Assembly (NCBI GenBank): GCA_017518185.1
Contig: JAFWWB010000075.1
Span: 1 to 43,401, forward strand
Source of the DNA: Lachnospiraceae bacterium
GTDB lineage: Bacteria > Bacillota > Clostridia > Lachnospirales > Lachnospiraceae
Direction: 5' to 3'
DNA: 43,401 nucleotides
Made by a program: the position numbers and the translations under genes. Below the pieces are notes generated by a model. The model was given only the letters and a program-made list of their open reading frames with translations, had not been told where the DNA came from and searched no databases. This document shows, piece after piece, positions 27,668-35,872 of the stretch. Each line of letters starts with the position of its first letter. The first letter of the stretch is position 1.

Positions 27668-27696
27668 ATTGTATCACGCACGCCCCATTTTATCAA
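27668..27696 (-). promoter_or_regulatory. Promoter of the LacI-GGDEF/GH113/MBOAT unit
   Basis: The minus strand has -35 TTGATA (27691-27696) and -10 TACAAT (27668-27673) with a 17-bp spacer. The predicted start, near 27661, leaves a leader of about 33 nt to the TTG start codon. Confidence 0.75.
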
Positions 27697-27731
27697 GATA
27701 ATGAGCTTTGACTATTTTTCATCAAAAACAC

Positions 27732-27760
27732 TTGCAAACAGGCGGAAAATATTGTAATAT
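27732..27760 (+). promoter_or_regulatory. Promoter of tRNA-Val
   Basis: -35 TTGCAA (27732-27737) and -10 TAATAT (27755-27760) are 17 bp apart. The predicted start is about 5 nt before the tRNA. It is divergent from the promoter at 27668-27696. Confidence 0.7.
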
Positions 27761-27771
27761 TTACAGCGTTC

Positions 27772-27845
27772 GGGATCATAGCTCAGCTGGGATGAGCGTC
27801 CGCTTGACGTGCGGGAGGTCACAGGTTCGAACCCTGTTGGTCCCA
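27772..27845 (+). tRNA. tRNA-Val (anticodon GAC)
   Basis: This is a standard cloverleaf: acceptor GGGATCA with TGGTCCC (one G-T pair), D arm with AGCTGGGA, anticodon stem TCCGC/GCGGG with loop TTGACGT (anticodon GAC), T arm ACAGGTTCGAACCCTGT, discriminator A. The length is 74 nt and CCA is not encoded. It stands alone between two minus-strand genes and is followed by a hairpin terminator. Confidence 0.97.
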
Positions 27846-27858
27846 CTTGAATTTGAAA

Positions 27859-27878
27859 CGGCGGCCTTTCGGCCGCCG
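27859..27878. terminator. Bidirectional terminator between tRNA-Val and the large surface-protein gene
   Basis: CGGCGGCC and GGCCGCCG form a perfect 8-bp GC stem with a TTTC loop. Short T-rich stretches follow on both strands (CTTTCGTTT on plus, TTTCAAATT on minus). It lies 13 nt after tRNA-Val and 10 nt after the stop of the convergent minus-strand gene. Confidence 0.8.
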
Positions 27879-27888
27879 CTTTCGTTTG

Positions 27889-30800
27889 TCAGTTCTTTCC
27901 TTCTTTTGCAGCTATCTTAAACCTGTACGCCTTTATACCGCTGTAGCTTCCCTTCCCCCTTATGATGATGACCGCAGTGCCGGCCTCATAGTTATTGACA
28001 TACCCGGCCACCTCGAAGTCTGCCGGAGTAAGCCTGTATTTTCCCTCGTTAAGGACTACCGCCCCCGCCCTGTCGGGTTCTATGGCCTTCCCGGTGTAGG
28101 TATAAGCCTTTACCTTCCCGTTATTGGTGTCCATAAAGCTGATCTTTGCTTTCCCGACATCTGAGGAAGCCGTGCGTATCCTGAATTTCACGTCCCTGCT
28201 GCCGGTATAGTTCCCCTGACCGCTTATGGTAAGGATTCCCGTCCCGTCACCGTTATCCCTGACAGAAGCCGTATAGTCCCTGTTCTTCTTAAGCTCCCTG
28301 CCGTCAAGATCCATGATGATATAAGACAGCCGGTCTGCTCCGTTCTTTGCATCCGCATCCCCCGTAAAGATCCTGAGACTGTTCACATCCTTCTGCTTTA
28401 TGGCAAACTCCTTAGTGACGCTCCCGGAATAGTTCCCCATACCCGTGATCTTTGCTTTTCCGGGCCTGAGCGCATTCCCTGTGGAAGAGAACTTAAGCTT
28501 ATAGTCCGTACCCTCCTTAAGGCTGTGCCAGCTGTCCGTGCTCCCTCCCCTGACCTTAACGGTCACATACGGCTTTGCTCCACCCTTCAGGTATTCGGTA
28601 CTGTCGCCCACGCCAACCGAGACCACGATATCCTCAGGGGCACATTTCCTGAGGTCGCATCTGGAGACCTTTATGTTCAGGATCCTACTGCCGTAGTATT
28701 TCGTATTTCCGGGGACAGCGGAAACGATGCACTTTACGGTTCCCGGCCTGCCGTTCCTTCCCCCGTAGTATACGGTATAGTCCACGCCTTCCGTAAGTGC
28801 GGGAGTGCTGCCGTCCCCGAACCATACCTTTATATCCTGCTGCGCATCAGTCAGCACGTCGGGCTTTTCCACCAGAGGCTTTACGTTTGCCTTCGCAAGA
28901 TCCTGCATTCCGGTCGGATCCACCAGCACCTCGCTCACAGTATAGCTGCCTGTGAAGTTCGGCTCCTTCCCCCGCACGGTTATCTCCCATTCGCCGGATT
29001 TTGTGTAGGCTCCCTCCCTGCTGTCGTTATACTCCAGGGTATAATCCCTGTTGAGCTTAAGGGCCCTGCCTCCGCAGCAGATCACCGGCTTAAGCTCCTG
29101 CTTTTTCCCCGCTTTCACGGTTCCATATACCGGCGTTGCCGAGAAGAGCCCGTCCTTCACCGCTTCCTCCGACATCTGACCGGCCACGATATCAAAACTG
29201 TAGCTGAGCTTTCCCTTACGGTTGCCCTTCAGGCTTATCTGAACCTTTGCCCTCTTAGCCCCCGTTACCTTAACGTTATTGGAATACTTAACGGTATAGT
29301 CCCTGCCTCTCACCAGTCTCTCGCCGTTATCGTAAAGCTCAAATTCAGGGGTCACGGCCATTCCGGTATAGCTGTACTTCTGATATTCCAGAACGGGATC
29401 GGTCTCATATCCGGCGGTATTAGGCCTCTCAAGCACAGGGAAATGCATGCTTATGCTCATGCTCTTTCCGTTTCCGCCGTATACCTCGGCAGGCCGGCCG
29501 TTCACTGCTGCCGCAGCAGCCGCCCGTCCGTTATCGTCAGTTGCAAATTCATAACCGTCCCTGGCCGTAAGGGTTATCTGAAGGCCGTATTCACCGTTCT
29601 CCTCAAACTGACCGGATGTAAATTCGGTCCCCTTCCTGAGATCCGTCCAGGTCACGGAAGGCTCGCCCAGGTATGTATAAACATCGTAGCCGTCTCCGTT
29701 CAGCGTTACCGTCTTCGAAGGCTCCGCGCCGATGGCAGGTGCCTGTATACTAAGCTCCACATACGGTATCGTGATATTTCCGCTGGCGCCGGGACAGAGA
29801 TATTCAGCCTCTATGCTGATAAAGCCGCTGCCCATGCTCAGAACGCTCACGCGGGCAGGCTCCCCATTGACATATGTCTGCAATTCCCCGCCAAACTCCG
29901 CAACGCTTAAGCCGTTATCCTTCCTGATGGCAAGACTTATCGTGGCAAGATATGTCTTTCCCGCTTCAAAGGAGTCGTCCTCCTTCATATCCCTGCCGTC
30001 AGTGGCATTTCTCCAGCTCACATAAGGCTGTACTTCCGGATCGGGCTCAAGGAATATGCCTTCCACCTCCACTTCGTTATCGGGAGTCTTTCCGGCTTCC
30101 GGGGCACGCAGGCCGCTGACCTTTATGCTGCTTAAGATCACCGGCTCCGGAGTATAAACCCTGCTGAAGAATAATGCTCCCGCGCTGCTGCCCTCCTCAG
30201 CCTGCACCGGCTCACCGTTTACCGTGATCTGTATGTTCTCGAGGTCAAAGCTGTACGTATATTCCGTTGTAAGGGCAAAACCTGCCCGGTATTCTTTTCC
30301 CATCCCAAAGGTGTCTGTGGGATAGGTCTTCGGATCCCAGCTTCCGTCGGCAGTCTTTTCGGACCAGCTCACATTCTTTACCCCGATACCTCCCGTTGTC
30401 ACCGCAAAGCTCTCGCATTCACTGATCTTCTTCCCGTACTCCGGCATCGCAAGATACAGTATCTCCACCTTTCTGATGAGCTGTGAGGCACAGGGGCCGT
30501 AGTCCCAGACCATGGTCCTGTACAGCCTCACATCCTTATCACCGGTCCTGACAAGCTCCACAACCGTACCGAAGAAGCCCGCTTCTGTCACATCCGAGAA
30601 TACGTATTTCCCGGTGGAAGAGAGATCCAGCTCAAGCCTGTACCTGTGATCCTCAAGGAACTTATCCCCCGCGGCAAGGGCTTTGCCGGAAGACAGATCC
30701 GTCCATCTCACCTCATCCGTTTTCCAGCCGCTGCCCGCCGGCTTTTCGAAGACAGGCTCCGCTCCGTCCATGGGCGTGTTGAAATAGCTGTCTATATTTA

Positions 30801-33354
30801 CACTCTTCACGGGGGTGGCTGAGCTGACCGTCACCGCATCCACATTCCAGCCGTATCTCGGGACAAAGTTATGCTCCACCTTAGAGCCGCTGTATACAAG
30901 GGCATCGATCTCCTCTACGGTCATATTGGAAAAAACATTTCTTTCCGATCCCTGATCGTAGCAGTACTTCTTTATCCCGGCAGGAAAATAGCCGCCATAG
31001 AGCTTTATCTCCCCGCAGGAATAATAAAGCTGTCCCTCCGCGCGGGTGCAAAAAAGGGCAAGGCCCGCTGAGAGATCCGGGTTTTCGGCTTCGGTCTGGT
31101 CAAAGACTCCTCCGCTTATGTATGCCGAGCTTCCGTATCCCATAAGCACCGCAGCCGTGGTAAAGCCCTCAAGCACGGAAGCGGAAGACCTGCCGCTCTC
31201 TGCCGTGATCCTTCCGAAGCCTTCACCTACGGTAAGCTTTGCCTGCTTTCCGTACATATCGACCGCGCTTACCAGTCCCGGGCTTTTGCTTATCTTAGCC
31301 TCTATATTGCCGCCTTCGAGTATAAGCTCAGCCCCGCTCACTCCCACTGCGGCTGTATCACGGCCGTCCTCAGGGGGATTTTCCGAAATATATCTGTATG
31401 TCCCTGTACCGGAAACGGTAAGGCAGCTCCCCTCACGGAGAAAGATCCCGTACGCATCCGAATTGACCCTTCGTCCGGCTTTGAGACTCCTTATGGTAAG
31501 ATCATGTTCCAGGATCAGATGCTTTGTATCCCTTATCCATAACATACCTGTGGAAAGATCCGCCCCAAGCAGGCTGTTTACGGCATCGAAATTCACATCC
31601 GGCGATCCTGAGGCTGCCATCTGTTCCTCGAGTGCTTCGATGTTCCCGGTCATCCTGTAGGTCTGGTAAAAGCGGTTCATATCCTCAATGCTCACCGCCA
31701 GTCGCATGGCGTCTATATCCTTATCAATGCGGACATGATCCACATCCGGATCCGCCAGGGCTCTTGCAAGCTGCGGATAAGTGCTGACGGGAACAGGATC
31801 CTCCTTTGTGCCGGCATGTACGCTGCCCGTGCCCCTGCTCTCATAGATATCCCTCTCAAGCGTCATGCCGTACTCCCGGCCATCAAAGCTGTATGAGTAT
31901 TCAAATATTATCCTGTCGGTAAAAAAGGGTACCGCATCCGTGACCGAAACAGGGAAGCTTATCTCCTCACCCTTTCCGGCATCCGGAAATTCCAGATCCT
32001 CACCGGCCCTTTTCACCTTTGCCTTACAGCCGACAAGGGTGAACTTATGGGGCACAAACCGTATGGTGCCGCTCTCCCCACCGTTAAGGAAGACGGAGCC
32101 GGGAGCCAGATCCTCGCTGTCAAAGGGTGTCATAGAATAGCGGTAATACTCTGTCTCTTTTGTTTCGCTGTATATCTCCGAATCAGCAGCAAGGCTTAAG
32201 CTCGAAAGCCTGCCATGTGACCTGTCGTTAAAGCCGGCTGTCCCGGTCCCCACCATTATATCCTTGTAAAGATAATCCCTGATGTTGCTGTTATCGTTAT
32301 TTCCGGTATAGAACACATAGCTGTTTCCTTCGTAATAACCGCCCTTCAGCAGGATATGAGCGCCTGTAGGGTCGTATATGATACCGCCCGCAGGCCTGTA
32401 TACGTCTTCCCCGCAGGAAGCGCTGTAGGAAGCCTTGGGCCCCTCAAGCACCAGGTTGGAGCCGTAAACCGCATAAAAGCAGCTGGCGGAAGCCAGATGG
32501 GATCCGGCCATGGCGCTGATCCTTCCGCTGAAATCCGCTGTGGCATGGAATTCACCGCCTTCTGCGATACTGAATATGGCACTTCCGTCACTGTCGCTGC
32601 CTCCACTTACAGGAGTAAACTCCAGGCTTCCGCTGCCATCCAGCTTAAGGACCGCCCCCTCCCCCACAAGGATCAGAGCTTTCATACCGCTGCAGCCCGA
32701 GATCCTCAAGGAAGCGCCGAGATGAAGGGTCTTCTGACCTTTGACCACTGCACCGTAGCCGGAAGCTGTAAGCGCCCCCACTCTTACCGTCTCCGTATCA
32801 TCTGCAGTCAGGCTTATCTCTTTTACGGAAGGATCGGCAAGAGCAGCCTTAAGGCCGGCCAGATCAGAAACATCCACTGCCTCGGCTCCGCCTCCGTCAG
32901 CGCCGGGGATCTCAGCATCATCAGCCTCAGGAGCGTCTACTGCTTCTTCATCATCACCGGCCTGATCCTCTGAAGATCCTTCCTCCCATTCTTCCTCATA
33001 AGCTTCAAAGGCCTCTTCCGCTTCCTCATCATCTCCGGCCGGGGGGGCCCCGAAGCCGTCTGACTCCTCTTCAGTATCCTCCCGGGGACCGTTCTCTTCA
33101 GGTTCTTTCTCTGTCCCGTCCTGACCGTCCGGCGCTCCGGTTTCCTCTTCCGTCTCCTCATCAAGACTGTCGTCATACGGATCCTCTTCCGTCACTTCCT
33201 GAAGTCCGCAGTCATAACCGTCCTCATCCGCCGGCTCCGTCACTTCCTCCGCCGCATGCACAGGCAGCACCTGCAGTTCCTGAAGCATCAGCGCCGCTGC
33301 CGTCAGCACAGCCAGTATCCGCCTTCCCCTCATCCTGTCTCTTCTCATGTTCAT
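27889..33354 (-). CDS. Very large secreted multi-repeat protein (1821 residues)
   Basis: I do not recognise a named homolog. There is a basic start and a signal peptide (cleavage near HAAEE, about residue 35), then an extremely acidic Glu/Asp-rich stretch to about 160. Two regions look like right-handed beta-helix folds (about 165-400 and 535-830; repeated LVLEGG / LILEGGNIEA-type strands). About four modules follow, each with V-x-W ... F-x5-Y and a hydrophobic strand (about 870-1300). Six Ig-like repeats come last (about 1310-1815), most sharing a G-x-DY-x-V core and a G-x-Y-x-G turn. No LPxTG motif, C-terminal membrane helix or SLH domain is seen, so the attachment is unknown. The start may be 33354 or the ATG two codons on (33348). 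It is likely an adhesin or glycan-binding surface protein. Confidence 0.85.
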   Translation of the reverse strand: MNMRRDRMRGRRILAVLTAAALMLQELQVLPVHAAEEVTEPADEDGYDCGLQEVTEEDPYDDSLDEETEEETGAPDGQDGTEKEPEENGPREDTEEESDGFGAPPAGDDEEAEEAFEAYEEEWEEGSSEDQAGDDEEAVDAPEADDAEIPGADGGGAEAVDVSDLAGLKAALADPSVKEISLTADDTETVRVGALTASGYGAVVKGQKTLHLGASLRISGCSGMKALILVGEGAVLKLDGSGSLEFTPVSGGSDSDGSAIFSIAEGGEFHATADFSGRISAMAGSHLASASCFYAVYGSNLVLEGPKASYSASCGEDVYRPAGGIIYDPTGAHILLKGGYYEGNSYVFYTGNNDNSNIRDYLYKDIMVGTGTAGFNDRSHGRLSSLSLAADSEIYSETKETEYYRYSMTPFDSEDLAPGSVFLNGGESGTIRFVPHKFTLVGCKAKVKRAGEDLEFPDAGKGEEISFPVSVTDAVPFFTDRIIFEYSYSFDGREYGMTLERDIYESRGTGSVHAGTKEDPVPVSTYPQLARALADPDVDHVRIDKDIDAMRLAVSIEDMNRFYQTYRMTGNIEALEEQMAASGSPDVNFDAVNSLLGADLSTGMLWIRDTKHLILEHDLTIRSLKAGRRVNSDAYGIFLREGSCLTVSGTGTYRYISENPPEDGRDTAAVGVSGAELILEGGNIEAKISKSPGLVSAVDMYGKQAKLTVGEGFGRITAESGRSSASVLEGFTTAAVLMGYGSSAYISGGVFDQTEAENPDLSAGLALFCTRAEGQLYYSCGEIKLYGGYFPAGIKKYCYDQGSERNVFSNMTVEEIDALVYSGSKVEHNFVPRYGWNVDAVTVSSATPVKSVNIDSYFNTPMDGAEPVFEKPAGSGWKTDEVRWTDLSSGKALAAGDKFLEDHRYRLELDLSSTGKYVFSDVTEAGFFGTVVELVRTGDKDVRLYRTMVWDYGPCASQLIRKVEILYLAMPEYGKKISECESFAVTTGGIGVKNVSWSEKTADGSWDPKTYPTDTFGMGKEYRAGFALTTEYTYSFDLENIQITVNGEPVQAEEGSSAGALFFSRVYTPEPVILSSIKVSGLRAPEAGKTPDNEVEVEGIFLEPDPEVQPYVSWRNATDGRDMKEDDSFEAGKTYLATISLAIRKDNGLSVAEFGGELQTYVNGEPARVSVLSMGSGFISIEAEYLCPGASGNITIPYVELSIQAPAIGAEPSKTVTLNGDGYDVYTYLGEPSVTWTDLRKGTEFTSGQFEENGEYGLQITLTARDGYEFATDDNGRAAAAAAVNGRPAEVYGGNGKSMSISMHFPVLERPNTAGYETDPVLEYQKYSYTGMAVTPEFELYDNGERLVRGRDYTVKYSNNVKVTGAKRAKVQISLKGNRKGKLSYSFDIVAGQMSEEAVKDGLFSATPVYGTVKAGKKQELKPVICCGGRALKLNRDYTLEYNDSREGAYTKSGEWEITVRGKEPNFTGSYTVSEVLVDPTGMQDLAKANVKPLVEKPDVLTDAQQDIKVWFGDGSTPALTEGVDYTVYYGGRNGRPGTVKCIVSAVPGNTKYYGSRILNIKVSRCDLRKCAPEDIVVSVGVGDSTEYLKGGAKPYVTVKVRGGSTDSWHSLKEGTDYKLKFSSTGNALRPGKAKITGMGNYSGSVTKEFAIKQKDVNSLRIFTGDADAKNGADRLSYIIMDLDGRELKKNRDYTASVRDNGDGTGILTISGQGNYTGSRDVKFRIRTASSDVGKAKISFMDTNNGKVKAYTYTGKAIEPDRAGAVVLNEGKYRLTPADFEVAGYVNNYEAGTAVIIIRGKGSYSGIKAYRFKIAAKEGKN

Positions 33355-33429
33355 GCCTTCCTTTCTCTTCGTATACCGCGAACAGGACCCATGAGCATCC
33401 CCGCGGCCAAGATATATGCCCTATATAAC

Positions 33430-33467
33430 AGGAAACGAACCAGTCCTGAAGGTCTGATCCGTTTCCT
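33430..33467 (-). other. Long hairpin in the 5' leader of the surface-protein mRNA
   Basis: On the minus strand 17-nt arms pair around a TTCA loop: eight outer Watson-Crick pairs (AGGAAACG/CGTTTCCT), six inner pairs including two G-T, one A-A mismatch, then two C-G pairs. No T-run follows on either strand, so it is not an ordinary terminator. It lies between the promoter at 33501-33529 and the ATG, about 75 nt before it. Confidence 0.65.
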
Positions 33468-33500
33468 TTCTGCTCAAGGTTCCGGTAAGTTTACGGCCCC

Positions 33501-33529
33501 ATATTAAACCCTGACGCCGGCTTACTCAA
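33501..33529 (-). promoter_or_regulatory. Promoter of the 1821-residue surface protein
   Basis: The minus strand has -35 TTGAGT (33524-33529) and -10 TAATAT (33501-33506) 17 bp apart. The -35 overlaps the GH16 stop codon. The predicted start, near 33494, gives a leader of about 140 nt. Confidence 0.65.
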
Positions 33530-34988
33530 CCTTTTCAAGTCTTACATTCCTTATGTGCACCGTAGCGGTGGAGCCCTGTTTACCCATGTTGAACTCCACA
33601 CGTCCGTTGTCATCACTCTTCTTTGTCATATCTATTGAGAAGCTGAAGCTCTGCCATTCAGTGGTCAGATCCACTGGGGTATCCTCCAGATAACGTATCC
33701 AGTTTACGTCAGGTGCGGTGATGGCAGGCTTGATGGTACGGGGTTCTTCCGCATATGCCTCAAAGGTGAATACATACTTGGATCCCTGCTCCATGGGCAT
33801 GCAGGGCTGTACCAGCTGCACCGCATACTCCTCGGTACCCTCGTTGGATGAGGTTATGATGATCTCGTGATCTCCTATCTCAGCAGCACCTTCTCCGCCC
33901 TTTGCAATGAGGAACTTCCAGTTTTCTTCATCGGTAAGGTCTTCAACCTCTCCAAAATCACCGTTGTATACGAAGTTTCCGGTCTCGTCAGCCTCTCTGA
34001 AATCCAGCTGCTCCACAGGTCTCTCCACATTCTCATCATAGGAGTCCTTCTGGAAGATACGTACGTAATCAACCACCATCTGGGCATTCTCGTCAAAGGC
34101 GGTATCCGGTGCGGGATCCCCGGGCCAGTCGCCGCCCACGGCCACGTTCAGTATCACGTGGAAAGGCTGATTAAAAGGTGCGGGATAAGGTCTCTCCTCG
34201 TCCCCCAGTGCCGAGAACCAGTCGCTGGTCTCAAAATACTTCTCGCCGTCCACATACCAGCGGATGACTCCGGGCTCCCATTCCACGGCAAAGGTATGGA
34301 AATCATCGGCATAATTGCCGTTTGCCATATCAAAGGTGCCCTGTCGCTGGGTGTGGGGCTCTCCGAAATGAAGGGTGCCGTAATTACGCTTGACCTCGTC
34401 TCCCAGTACCTCCATGATATCGATCTCACCGCACTTAGGCCACTGTCCGTAATAATCTTCATCCTGGGGCATCATCCAGAACGCGGGAAGGAAACCCTTA
34501 CCCTTTGGAACCTTAAGCCTTGCCTCGAACCATCCGTACTTGTAATCGTGATGGTTCTGGGTATTCACACGTCCGGAGTAGTAGGAAACATTTCCGCCTT
34601 CTTCCTTTTTTACCGGCTGGATAACAAGATTGCCGTCCTTAACATATGCATACTCCTCGCTGGCCACATATTCCTGAAGCTCGTGGTTGACCCAGCCCAC
34701 CTCATGTACCTCATAATTCCAGTCATCCGGCGACAGGGCGCTTCCCGAAAACTCGTCATTCCATACCAGGTGATAACCCTCGGGAGCAGTTATCTCCACT
34801 TCTTCGACAGTGTCATACTCATCTTCAGGGGTAAAGCCTTCGATATCCCCGGAGACTTCCTCTTCTCCGCTGCTCTCTGCCTCCGTAGGTGCCGCTGCGG
34901 AAGTGGGCGCTGCACCGCCCCCTTCATTTCCGCATGCTGCAAGTAACATCGCAGCTGCGCACACAGTTCCGATCAGTCTCTTTTTCAT
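33522..34988 (-). CDS. GH16 family glucanase lipoprotein with C-terminal carbohydrate-binding module
   Basis: This 488-residue protein has a signal peptide with lipobox LAAC (Cys 19), an acidic linker to about residue 65, and a GH16 domain (about 70-320) with the catalytic motif EIDIME (E188 nucleophile, D190, E193 acid/base) and the flanking FWMMPQ and WYVDGE segments. A beta-sandwich of the CBM4/9 type fills about 335-488 (GNFVYNGDFGE...). The bulge form of the active site (ExDxxE) is typical of laminarinases and lichenases acting on beta-1,3 or mixed beta-1,3/1,4 glucans. It is held on the outer face of the membrane. RBS GAGGAG precedes the ATG. It follows two small membrane-protein genes with a 24-nt gap. 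Confidence 0.93.
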   Translation of the reverse strand: MKKRLIGTVCAAAMLLAACGNEGGGAAPTSAAAPTEAESSGEEEVSGDIEGFTPEDEYDTVEEVEITAPEGYHLVWNDEFSGSALSPDDWNYEVHEVGWVNHELQEYVASEEYAYVKDGNLVIQPVKKEEGGNVSYYSGRVNTQNHHDYKYGWFEARLKVPKGKGFLPAFWMMPQDEDYYGQWPKCGEIDIMEVLGDEVKRNYGTLHFGEPHTQRQGTFDMANGNYADDFHTFAVEWEPGVIRWYVDGEKYFETSDWFSALGDEERPYPAPFNQPFHVILNVAVGGDWPGDPAPDTAFDENAQMVVDYVRIFQKDSYDENVERPVEQLDFREADETGNFVYNGDFGEVEDLTDEENWKFLIAKGGEGAAEIGDHEIIITSSNEGTEEYAVQLVQPCMPMEQGSKYVFTFEAYAEEPRTIKPAITAPDVNWIRYLEDTPVDLTTEWQSFSFSIDMTKKSDDNGRVEFNMGKQGSTATVHIRNVRLEKVE

Positions 34989-35012
34989 CTTGTCTCCTCT
35001 CGAATAAATATT

Positions 35013-35324
35013 TTAAGCCGCTTTTTTCAGTGCCATCCTTACAGAGCCCTTAGGATCCATGATGAGCAGTCTCACCAGCCATATCACCAGACCCAGAGCA
35101 ACAGCCGAAAGCCCCAGGAATGCATCGTTAAGCATATCAGCTGCCTCGGGTGCAAAATAATCAGCCCCCAGCTCGGCATATTCAAACACCGCATCAACGG
35201 TCCACATCAGGGCAGCGCCCCAGTACATAAGGCTTAAGAAGCCGAACTGCATACTGTCATCCTTTCTCCTGTACCAGAGAAGGGTTGCGGCCACTGCCGC
35301 AAATACGGTTATAAGAAGTGTCAT
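35013..35324 (-). CDS. Small membrane protein of unknown function (second of a pair)
   Basis: This 103-residue protein has three likely membrane segments: about 1-15, 28-45 (LSLMYWGAALMWTVDAVFEY) and 67-87. I recognise no family. The ATG at 35324 overlaps the stop of the preceding gene (ATGA) and has AAGGAGG before it; a longer frame to 35420 would overlap that gene and looks spurious. The acidic loop between helices 2 and 3 contains a run of Asp/Glu/Ala. It is encoded just before the GH16 lipoprotein. Confidence 0.7.
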   Translation of the reverse strand: MTLLITVFAAVAATLLWYRRKDDSMQFGFLSLMYWGAALMWTVDAVFEYAELGADYFAPEAADMLNDAFLGLSAVALGLVIWLVRLLIMDPKGSVRMALKKAA

Positions 35325-35719
35325 GCCCTGCCTCCTTCCGCTGCTGCGCTCTTTTTCGCAAGAGCGTCTGCAGCAATGCATATACCAACCCATACCACGC
35401 TGATGAGCACCGCCATGCATACGCCGACCGTGGCCATCTCATGCAGCATTTCCGCCGTATCCTCCGCACTGTTCATCGCCGTCAGGAAGGGGAACCAGGG
35501 TACCACCTCTCCGTGCCAGATGTGTTCAAACAGAAGCAGTGCCACACCGCCCCAGAGCATATTGGAAAGCCACTTCAGCTTCCTGCTCATAGGGATCCTG
35601 CTTTCGGCGGTCTCCGTATTACCGCCTTTCTCCTCGATACGGATCTCCTTCTTCGCTTCGATGTGCTTCGCTGTGGTCACCACCACTGCCTCAGCAGCCG
35701 ATACAAGAAAACATGCCAT
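35321..35719 (-). CDS. Small membrane protein of unknown function (first of a pair)
   Basis: This 132-residue protein has a hydrophobic N-terminus (about 1-14), a charged Lys/Glu stretch, and two further membrane segments (about 50-65 and 96-118). The loop between them contains HIWHGEVVPWFPFLTA and an acidic stretch with paired His/Glu. I recognise no family. RBS AAGGAGGATATAAACT lies before the ATG. The 4-nt overlap with the next gene suggests a two-subunit membrane complex, with GH16 as a third member of the transcript. No good promoter is seen upstream, so read-through from surE-vWA is possible. Confidence 0.65.
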   Translation of the reverse strand: MACFLVSAAEAVVVTTAKHIEAKKEIRIEEKGGNTETAESRIPMSRKLKWLSNMLWGGVALLLFEHIWHGEVVPWFPFLTAMNSAEDTAEMLHEMATVGVCMAVLISVVWVGICIAADALAKKSAAAEGGRA

Positions 35720-35774
35720 AGTTTATATCCTCCTTAAAAATATTCATTTCAGAACCCTTGCTCCGAAGCCCAGC

Positions 35775-35870
35775 CACTTATCATGTCATCCCGAACGCAG
35801 CGCAGCGGAGTCGATAAGTGAGGCAGAAGATCTTTGATCTTCGTCGCCGAACTTATGCTGAAGCAGGGAT
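35775..35870. repeat. REP-like palindromic intergenic element
   Basis: An 8-bp perfect inverted repeat, CACTTATC (35775-35782) and GATAAGTG (35813-35820), encloses a core of the type GTCATCCCGAACGCAGCG...GGAGTC. A second hairpin, GAAGATC-TTT-GATCTTC, lies at 35826-35842. The core resembles the short GTCATxCTGAGCGAAGCGAAG-type repeats dispersed through many bacterial genomes. It fills the gap between the vWA gene and the small membrane-protein pair. Other copies in the genome cannot be checked here. Confidence 0.55.
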
Positions 35871-35872
35871 CT

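Noticed and set aside
27772-27878. tRNA-Val considered as an integration site for a mobile element
   Set aside because: No integrase, no direct repeat of the tRNA 3' end and no shift in base composition nearby.
27889-29400. Repeats in the large secreted protein considered as a CRISPR array or tandem DNA repeat
   Set aside because: The similarity is at the protein level (Ig-like modules); the DNA copies are diverged, with no constant repeat and spacer lengths.
28525-29910. A 461-codon open frame on the plus strand
   Set aside because: It is antisense to the repeat region of the large secreted protein and shows no domain or ribosome binding site.
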